NCBI GenBank assembly: GCA_947254595.1
Contig: CAMYED010000019.1
Span: 1-17,184 of the forward strand
Length of the DNA stretch: 17,184 nt
From: an uncultured Gardnerella sp.
GTDB lineage: Bacteria; Actinomycetota; Actinomycetes; Actinomycetales; Bifidobacteriaceae
Direction: 5' to 3'
Each line of letters opens with the position of its first letter. The stretch's first letter is position 1. A program made the position numbers and the translations under genes. This document shows, in pieces, positions 6,468-13,800 of this stretch. Under the pieces are notes generated by a model, which saw nothing but the letters and a program-made list of their open reading frames with translations, searched no databases and was not told where the DNA came from.

Positions 6468-9400
6468 TTATGCGTCATCATCATCGAGGAAAATTAACGT
6501 GTCAGAGTGTAACTCGGCAAGGATTTCATCTTTTGTTTTTGATTCGGCATGAATTTCGCGTTGATTTTCATCCGATACGTTCAAATAATAAAGGGTGGCG
6601 TCGATAGCTTCCAGCGGAGCGTTTGTCATAAGGCTTAAAAGTAGGCGATACCAGTCGAGTTGACCGAGTTTTAGCGCAATATCTTCCGGAGTAGTTGGCT
6701 TTCGACCTGTTTTCCAATCAACTACCGTATACAGTTTGCTTTTATCTTCCGGATTTAAGCCTCCTGCGAATACGGCGTCGAGTTTTCCGTTAATAATTTG
6801 CGCGCCTAATTCTGGAATGTTCGCAACGATTGGCTGTTCTGCTGCTAAAGGTCTGCGATACGCCCATTTTGAGGTGGCTAAACGTTTTTTCCAAGTCAAC
6901 AGTTTGCGTTCAGCAGAATTTTCTGCGCTATTAAAAGCACCTTCGTTATTAAAACCACCTTCGCTATTAAAATCACCTGCCTGCGTATTTTTTCCTGCCT
7001 GCGCAGCTTTTTCAAGAATATTTTCGGCATTTTTGAGTTGATTTACTAAATTTTTCTGCGCATGCGTAAGATCCGAAAGTTTCACGCCTTGTTTCACAAT
7101 AAGCGGCCAATATTCGCTCGGCGTAAAATCGTTGGAATTTAGCGAATACGCAGAAGCAGAATCACCCACAGCGCAACCGGACGCAGAAGCAGAATCATAA
7201 AGCTCATCCCCAACTCTTACAGACTCGCACTGCAGCAATCCTGCATTTACAAACTGCTCCGCCCAAGAGTGCAAGCGCGTGCCCAAATCCGAAGCCGCAG
7301 AAGCCGTACGCGGAATAGGGCGAATAATTGCCATCCATTCTTTTCGCAAACGGTTAATTTCCTTGGATTCTAAAGCTTTAGCGCCTTCGTTACTTTGACC
7401 TTCGTTACTTTGATTAAATATTGCCCTTTGCTGCATAGCCGTAACATTTACATTTTCGGCTTTTGAAAGTTTATTCGCCCTGTTTTTAAGCGCAATCGTA
7501 TCTTTATACCAATCAATTTGCGGCATTAAATCCGAATCTTGCAGTAGCGCTTTCGCTTTAGCGAACAAAGAATTTTCAAAATCCGCAGCAAAATCATCAG
7601 TAGAATCCGCAGCAAAATCATCAGCCGCAACTTCCGCAACTTCCGCAGATTTTCGCAGCACTTCGCGTATTTTTTCGCTCGACGCGTTCGGCCATTCCAG
7701 CAATTGCTCACTTTCCAAATCAGGAATTGCGCTCGGCTTATTAAATAATTCTGCAAACTGCGTCGCATTATCGCCAACAACGTAACTTGCTACGCTCGAA
7801 TCCGTTTGTACAAAAGAAACCGTTTCGCAAGAGTTCTGCATTTCGTCGTGCACTTCATTCCAAAAAACAGAAGGTTTTCTCGAACGCGAATTATCGTTTT
7901 TGCTAGAAGTCATTGCGCTAGACTCACTGCACGTAACAAGAGCCGCAAACTTTGCTCGAGTCAACGCAACGTACATAAGGTGACGCTCATCCTCGTGCAG
8001 CGTTCGCCCGCGCTCCTCAACTTGCGAAAGCGGCAACGTGCCGGTTTTTATTGCAGCCTCGTAAATTTCACGCGCCTTCTTCGGTATAGCACCCTCCGGC
8101 ACGCCTTCATATTCGTACATCATTGTTGCTAAGTCGAGCATTGCCTTCGCGCGTGAACCGTAAACTTCTGAGTCAATTTCTTCTACGCTTTTCATATTTT
8201 TAAGGGATTCAAGCGGATTCATTGCAGTTTTTAAGTCTGCATTATGCGGGAATCTTGGCAAAATTTCGGCGTCTACACGCAAAGGCCCCGGCACTTTTGA
8301 GGCTATTTCAATAGTTGCGTACGCGCTTTCGTTGTACACTCCTTCTTCGCTTGTTTCCGTTACGCGCAAACCGTCGCCAAAACCGCTTGGGAACACATTT
8401 TCGTTTAGTCCAACAACCGCAACAGCCGGCCATTCCAAGCCTTTCGACTGATGGATTGTCATCAAAACAACGTCCGCCGGCTCGTCAACCGACTCTGGCT
8501 TATCTTCCAATTTGTCGATGTTCAAAACCCAATCTATAAAACCGCGCAAACTTGGGGAAGTAAAATCGCTCATTTCTTGCAAATACGCATCCGCAAGAGA
8601 AAGCATTGCTTGAGTAGTGCCGTGCATGTCGTTAAGAAGCGTTGAGTTACTTGAGTTTTCGTTCATAAGCGCTTTTGCAACAGCCACGTCAATATCCACA
8701 TTCAGCATTTCAACGGCCGTAACTATAACGTCTCGCAAAGTTCCGGATTGAGCGCGATGCACAGCGTCAAGCGCTTTTCCTACGCGAATAGCCGCGTTAT
8801 ACGCTTTTTCGCTTAAGTTTTGGCGAAGACTTTGAAGCGTCGTACTTTCTGCCTCCTCAGCAGACTCAGAAGCAAACTCAGAAGCAGACTCCTCAAAAGC
8901 CTCAACAAGAACATCCGCAATAAATACTCCACCGTGAATACTATTCGTCTGCGCACCCTTCGACTGCTGCTCGCGCACAACTTTCGCCCAATCTTTCCTA
9001 GGCGTTTGAGCATCCACTAAACCCGCCTGAGCAAGCGCTCGGAACACGTATTCAACATTTTCCTCAGTTGCAACATTCGCCAAAGCTTCTAAATCGTCCG
9101 TGCTAAGAGCGAATCGCGCAGTTGCCATTAAACGCATAATCGCCGAAGTATTAGTATGATCCGCAGCCGCAAAAAGAAGCGCTAAAACGTCGCGAATTTC
9201 CGGCTTTTCAAGAAGCGCAGAATACCCGAAAGTAAGCGTTCTAAAACCTTCACGCTGCAACGCTTCCTCGTAAAGCGGAATATTAGTTTTTCCGCGAAAC
9301 AGCACTGCCACTCTTGCGTCCGAGGATTTAATATCGTCTTTTTCTGCCAAACGCATCTGTTTTACGCCTTTTACAAAGCGCACAACCGCCTCAATTTCCT

Positions 9401-10865
9401 GATACTGAGTCGGCATATTCAGCACGCCAATCGTACCTTTTGGCGCGTTTTCAAGATATTCCAAATTTTTAACTTCAACTTCCGTCATCAGCGAACTGCT
9501 TTTACGCCGAGGCGGTATTCGCAATGGCTTTGTAATAGCGTTTGCCGCACGTAAAATAAGTTGCGCATTTCGACGCGTTTTCGTAAGTGAAAATTCGCTT
9601 GAAGAATCCACGTTAAGTTCCTGCTTAAGATTGCAGAAAGCTCCCGAACTTGCTCCACGGAAAGCGTAAATCGCCTGGAAAGGATCTCCAACAGCTGCAA
9701 TATGTGTTTGATAGTTGCGTGAATTTTCGCCGCTAGTACTACTCTCTGCGCTTTCCGCGCTTTCCGCGCTTTCCGCACTTTCGCTGGTGCCACTTTCCTT
9801 ATGAAACAGCGTCGAAATAAGCATTGCCTGAGTCGTAGAAGTGTCCTGATACTCATCCAACAAAACTTGACTGTACTGCCTGCGATACTGCGCTGCAATC
9901 GAAGGAAAATGCGTTACCAAACTGTACGCAGCAATCGTAAAATCGCTAAATTGCGCCATATTTGCTTTACGTTTTGCTTCACTAAAATCCAAAACCAAAT
10001 CAAGTAAAATAGCACGCTTTTTAGCAGCTTCAAATAATTTATTACAAGAATCGTAGCACGTATTTTTTAGCGTAGAATTTAAGTATTCAACGTATTCTTT
10101 TCCGTAAAAAGCGCATTTTTCAAAATATTTTTCGTCCGTATCGTTTTTTCCGCGACGCAATTTAATAGCACTTGGCTTACTCTCAACAGTTTCGCAAGTT
10201 TCAGCCGCGTTTAACGCATTTTGTAAATGCAACATCCAAGCGTTATTCCAGTTTTGAATCTCTTGAACCGCCAAATCAACGCTATCTAAAGACTCTCCCC
10301 TACTATTTACGCCAATCATCGAGCAAGAAATATCCGCAGAAAACGCAAGAACGTCGTCAACAAGAGCATCAAATTGGTACAATTTAACAACTTCCGGATG
10401 CTTCGTTGAATAATCGTTTACAATCGGCTTAATTAATTCGCGAGCGCCGGCGTCACTAAGCGGCTGAGTATTTTGATCGAAACCAACCAGAAGTCCGTAT
10501 TGTCTTACAATCGACTGAAAGAAAGCGTCATAAGTCATTACTTCCGGCTTCAAAAAATCGCTTAACCCGCTTAATTGAGAAACACCATTTTCGCCTCTAC
10601 CATTAAAATCGCTTACAGCCTGCGCAACCCTAGCCAACAATTCGGCCGCAGCCTTATTCGTAAACGTAAGTCCAAGAATACTTTCCGGAGCAACCCCGCG
10701 ACTAATAAGATCAATAATGCGACGCGTCATCGTATAAGTTTTGCCGCTTCCAGCGCCTGCAACAATAATAATATCCTTATTTGCAGGAGCTTTAATTGCC
10801 GCAGCCTGCTCACTGCTATCCGTAAATTTTCGAGAATTGCTACTAACGCTTGTTAAATCAACCAT
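6468..10865 (-). CDS. adnB: AdnB-like ATP-dependent helicase-nuclease (lead motor, DNA break resection)
   Basis: A 1465-aa SF1A (UvrD/RecB-type) helicase with a C-terminal RecB-family nuclease. The motor is complete: Q20, Walker A AGAGSGKT (36-43), motif Ia LTFTNKAAAE, Walker B DEYQD (337-341), motif III GDPFQAIYAFRGA, motif V TIHQSKGLEW (H805, K808) and motif VI YVALTRAK (R970). The nuclease site is complete: H1199 in GTRLH, D1363, D1383-W-K1385 and Q1402-x3-Y1406. With the upstream partner it should unwind and degrade DNA ends for recombination. Mycobacterial AdnB is about 1100 aa; the excess here includes several in-frame repeat tracts. The open frame runs up to GTG at 10916, but ATG at 10863-10865 has GAGGTG 8 nt upstream and lies 2 nt after the adnA stop, so translation is probably coupled. 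The name rests on architecture and gene order; UvrD/AddA-like helicase is the cautious alternative. Confidence 0.85.
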   Translation of the reverse strand: MVDLTSVSSNSRKFTDSSEQAAAIKAPANKDIIIVAGAGSGKTYTMTRRIIDLISRGVAPESILGLTFTNKAAAELLARVAQAVSDFNGRGENGVSQLSGLSDFLKPEVMTYDAFFQSIVRQYGLLVGFDQNTQPLSDAGARELIKPIVNDYSTKHPEVVKLYQFDALVDDVLAFSADISCSMIGVNSRGESLDSVDLAVQEIQNWNNAWMLHLQNALNAAETCETVESKPSAIKLRRGKNDTDEKYFEKCAFYGKEYVEYLNSTLKNTCYDSCNKLFEAAKKRAILLDLVLDFSEAKRKANMAQFSDFTIAAYSLVTHFPSIAAQYRRQYSQVLLDEYQDTSTTQAMLISTLFHKESGTSESAESAESAESAESSTSGENSRNYQTHIAAVGDPFQAIYAFRGASSGAFCNLKQELNVDSSSEFSLTKTRRNAQLILRAANAITKPLRIPPRRKSSSLMTEVEVKNLEYLENAPKGTIGVLNMPTQYQEIEAVVRFVKGVKQMRLAEKDDIKSSDARVAVLFRGKTNIPLYEEALQREGFRTLTFGYSALLEKPEIRDVLALLFAAADHTNTSAIMRLMATARFALSTDDLEALANVATEENVEYVFRALAQAGLVDAQTPRKDWAKVVREQQSKGAQTNSIHGGVFIADVLVEAFEESASEFASESAEEAESTTLQSLRQNLSEKAYNAAIRVGKALDAVHRAQSGTLRDVIVTAVEMLNVDIDVAVAKALMNENSSNSTLLNDMHGTTQAMLSLADAYLQEMSDFTSPSLRGFIDWVLNIDKLEDKPESVDEPADVVLMTIHQSKGLEWPAVAVVGLNENVFPSGFGDGLRVTETSEEGVYNESAYATIEIASKVPGPLRVDAEILPRFPHNADLKTAMNPLESLKNMKSVEEIDSEVYGSRAKAMLDLATMMYEYEGVPEGAIPKKAREIYEAAIKTGTLPLSQVEERGRTLHEDERHLMYVALTRAKFAALVTCSESSAMTSSKNDNSRSRKPSVFWNEVHDEMQNSCETVSFVQTDSSVASYVVGDNATQFAELFNKPSAIPDLESEQLLEWPNASSEKIREVLRKSAEVAEVAADDFAADSTDDFAADFENSLFAKAKALLQDSDLMPQIDWYKDTIALKNRANKLSKAENVNVTAMQQRAIFNQSNEGQSNEGAKALESKEINRLRKEWMAIIRPIPRTASAASDLGTRLHSWAEQFVNAGLLQCESVRVGDELYDSASASGCAVGDSASAYSLNSNDFTPSEYWPLIVKQGVKLSDLTHAQKNLVNQLKNAENILEKAAQAGKNTQAGDFNSEGGFNNEGAFNSAENSAERKLLTWKKRLATSKWAYRRPLAAEQPIVANIPELGAQIINGKLDAVFAGGLNPEDKSKLYTVVDWKTGRKPTTPEDIALKLGQLDWYRLLLSLMTNAPLEAIDATLYYLNVSDENQREIHAESKTKDEILAELHSDTLIFLDDDDA
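6927..6978. repeat. 18-bp in-frame tandem repeat in adnB
   Basis: About three 18-bp units, each near GCTATTAAAAGCACCTTC on the plus strand. It codes for FNSEGG/FNNEGA/FNSAEN-type repeats in a linker within the nuclease region. Confidence 0.75.
7148..7197. repeat. 17-bp direct repeat in adnB
   Basis: ACGCAGAAGCAGAATCA occurs at 7148-7164 and 7181-7197, 33 bp apart (11 codons). It encodes two similar DSASA stretches in a Ser/Ala linker. Confidence 0.65.
7382..7414. repeat. 15-bp tandem repeat in adnB (QSNEG x2)
   Basis: Two adjacent 15-bp units encode QSNEG-QSNEG, preceded by a related FN. It lies between the motor and the nuclease. Confidence 0.65.
7577..7646. repeat. Acidic Ala/Asp repeat tract in adnB
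   Basis: Two copies of a unit encoding DDFAAD (plus-strand TCCGCAGCAAAATCATCAG, 27 bp apart), followed by two CAACTTCCG units coding for AEVAEV. It sits in a linker after motif VI. Confidence 0.65.
8850..8897. repeat. Ser/Glu/Ala repeat tract in adnB
   Basis: Imperfect GACTCAGAAGCA-like units encode ESASEFASESAEEAES. It interrupts the helicase domain ahead of motif V. Confidence 0.55.
9745..9785. repeat. 9-bp tandem repeat in adnB (SAE x4)
   Basis: About four copies of GCTTTCCGC (plus strand), encoding SAESAESAESAE. The tract lies between motifs II and III of the motor, where UvrD-family proteins normally have only a short connection. Confidence 0.75.
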
Positions 10866-10867
10866 AA

Positions 10868-13800
10868 TTAACGCACCTCGTATACGGTATCTATGCGGCC
10901 GGCGCAAGCTGGGCACACTTGTTTAGATCTGCAATATTGTACGTGCGCCGAAGTTGGGTGCGCAACAATCTGCTTTGAGCGAACAGCGGCCGCAGCATAA
11001 AAAACGCGCGCAATCATAGTAAGCGACCATTGAGCGCTTTCATGCAATTTTAAGAAAGATTCCCACGCCTGCTCGCTCATGCCTTTAGGACAAAATTCCC
11101 TAACTTCCAAAAACTCCGGGCAGCTGGTAAGTCGCATCATGTTCCTGAAGCCTACACGCGACTCAATTCCAGCATTATTTAACGAATTACCAACGCAAAG
11201 CGGAGGCTGATACACGTTTTCTGCAACGCCGTGATCTTGAGCCGGATAATCGTTGCTTACAACGTGGAACAGTACGCTTCTGGAAATTATTGGAGGATTC
11301 GCGGCGGAAATTAGAGGGTTTTTATCCGCAAAAAGCAGGGCAAGCTGGTAGCAAACTAGCTGCAAATCATTAAAAACTCCGCTTGCAGGAAGCGGCTTAC
11401 CTGTTTTGTAGTCGAGTAGGCGAATACTTTGCGAGCCGTCCGCGTTTTTGCGCTTTTCCAAACGGTCAATTCGGCCGTGAATATGCACTTGCAAATCCTC
11501 GCACGCACCATCCGGCCAACCTCCAACTAACGCGCCCAATAACGCAAATACGTCACTAACCGTAACAGCCGGCAAACCGGCGGATTCAAGCGTGTTATTA
11601 ACAACTTTAGTTACGTCGTCAAAACCAAAATGCGCGCTAGTTGGAAGCTCACAGTAAGACTTTTTTAATTCGCCAATTGAGCTTGGTAAACATTTAGCTT
11701 CGCCAGTAAGCAATCTCAAAACGCCATTTTCGTCTTTTTCAGCGCAAAGATTATAGCTTGATTGATCGTAGGATGTTACTAAATATTGCGCAATTGAGTG
11801 CAGAGCTCGGCTTATATTCGACTGCTTGGAAAGCGCAGAATAATGCTCTTTTGCGTTTCGAATATCGGCAAGTTCGGGAGCAATGCTTTTGTAATGCTCA
11901 ATCATTAGATTTGCGATTGAGTTGATTCGGGAAACTTTAGACGCGTAAGGAGAATAAGCAGCTGAATCTGATTCATCCAGCTTTTCGCTACATTCCTCAA
12001 CAAAAGTTTCTGGAATATCGTAATGCTTATCTTCACTAGCCCATCTTGCTGTTTCGTGAATAAGCGTACCAAAATAACTTGCTGCGCTTCCAGGCTGAGG
12101 CCCCGCAAACTGCCTGCCAATAAGCCCGCAAACAGGGCACGCCCACATATTGTCAACTGCAGAAGGAGACAAACTTACAACAGGACGATTCTGCGAAGCG
12201 ACGGCGGAAGGGGCGGAAGTTGCAGAAGTTGCGGAAGCTTCGGCGGAAGGGGCGGAAGCTTTGGCGGAGACGGCGGAATATTCGTCGACAGGGGCGGCGG
12301 AGTCTTCACCAACATCGCTCATAAAATCCCACTGCCTATAATCAGCGCAATCTACGCCATGCTTTCTGAGCAAACTCAAAGCTTTAGCAGCATCGTAAAT
12401 TTTTTCGTTTCCGGCACATTCCTTCACAAAATTTTCGCTATTCTTAAGTTCTTCGCAATATTTACCGCTTTTACCAGCCGCAGCGCGCACAATCTGCGCT
12501 CGCGCAGCACAAACTAATCCGCGCACATCCATATCTAATCCAGCAAACGGAATCTTAAAATCAGTAAACGGAGTACGCAAATCACCGTTATTGTAGTAGC
12601 GCTCAGGCAGGTAATAATAAAGAAAATCGCTAGGACACGCCGAGTCACTGCACTGCGCACTAATATGTAATCTTTCCGTTGCGCGCGTAATTGCAAGCAA
12701 AAAACTTCGCTGTTCTCCAGAAAAAACTGAAGATTTATCGTTTGAAGCCAATATAAACAGAAAATCTTTTGTATCAATTTCTGAAAAATTATCTGAACCA
12801 TTTGTGCAATCAGCGCAACCTGAGATATAGTGTAATTGCTGTGGGGTTTGCACGATGGATGAAAACTTATTTTCTCCCTCCCTCTTCTCTTTTTCTCTCG
12901 CCCCACAGCACTTTTTATTTAAGCTCTCTTCATTCAAATAATCTTTGTTTAGGCGATTCTCATTCAGGCTGTTTTTGTTCAGGCTGTTGTTGTTCAGGCT
13001 ATTGTTGCTCAGGCTGTTGTTGTTTAAGATTAGATTCGTTAAACTTTCAGCACCAAACATCGTGCTACGAGACGCAAGATTCGGCCACACTCCCTGCTGA
13101 AACGTCGGCATCCACACAAGCGGCCAATGATTTCCAACAGATCCAGCAGGAGTTGTTAAAGTAACAGCATCCGGCACGGGCGCAACTCTAGCTAGCGAAT
13201 CCGCCTCGATTTCCATTCCGCGAATTTGAGCAATAAAATCGAGAATGTTGCTTGAAGCGGAAGCTGCAGAATCGGCGGAAGCGGCAGAAGCGGCAGATTC
13301 CGTGGAAGTTGCGGAAGTTGCGGAAGTTGCGGAAGTTGCGGAATCGTACGAAGAAACGTAATCAAAAAGACGCATCGCAGCATCCAAGCGATCGTTCGCC
13401 CTGTAGCCGTCGCGATTGTGCTGCAAAGCCGCGCGCTGCCAACGCTCCGCAACATTGCAAATATTCCAAGCCTCACCAAGAGCGTACTTCGCCCCGCACA
13501 AATCCGGACGCTGCTTAAAACGCAATGCCAGCTTTCGCACATTTTCCCACATCTTTACAAACGCGCCAACATGCGGATTTTTAGGAGACATATTCTGCAA
13601 AATGTTAAGAATTATAGAAGATTCGTTACGAGAGTTTGAATCTACAAAATGTGCAACATCTGCAATACAAAGCAAATAACAAGCGTCTAATGAAAGCGAG
13701 CGCATATCTTTTTTGAAATCGCCATCAAAATAACTATTATCGACCGAAACTTGCGGAGATGAAAGTTCAGGCGATGAAAGTTCAGGCGCAGAATTAAAAT

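Noticed and set aside
10866..10916. Longer adnB start at GTG 10916
   Set aside because: No ribosome binding site there, 17 extra residues unlike the family, and a well-placed GAGGTG before ATG 10863-10865.
12023..12517. A 164-codon plus-strand open frame with Gly-rich repeats
   Set aside because: It is the antisense shadow of the repeat tracts in adnA; no ribosome binding site and the repeat composition explains the open frame.
12920..13032. A possible CRISPR array in the regular repeats
   Set aside because: Units are 15 bp in tandem without unique spacers and translate in frame within adnA.
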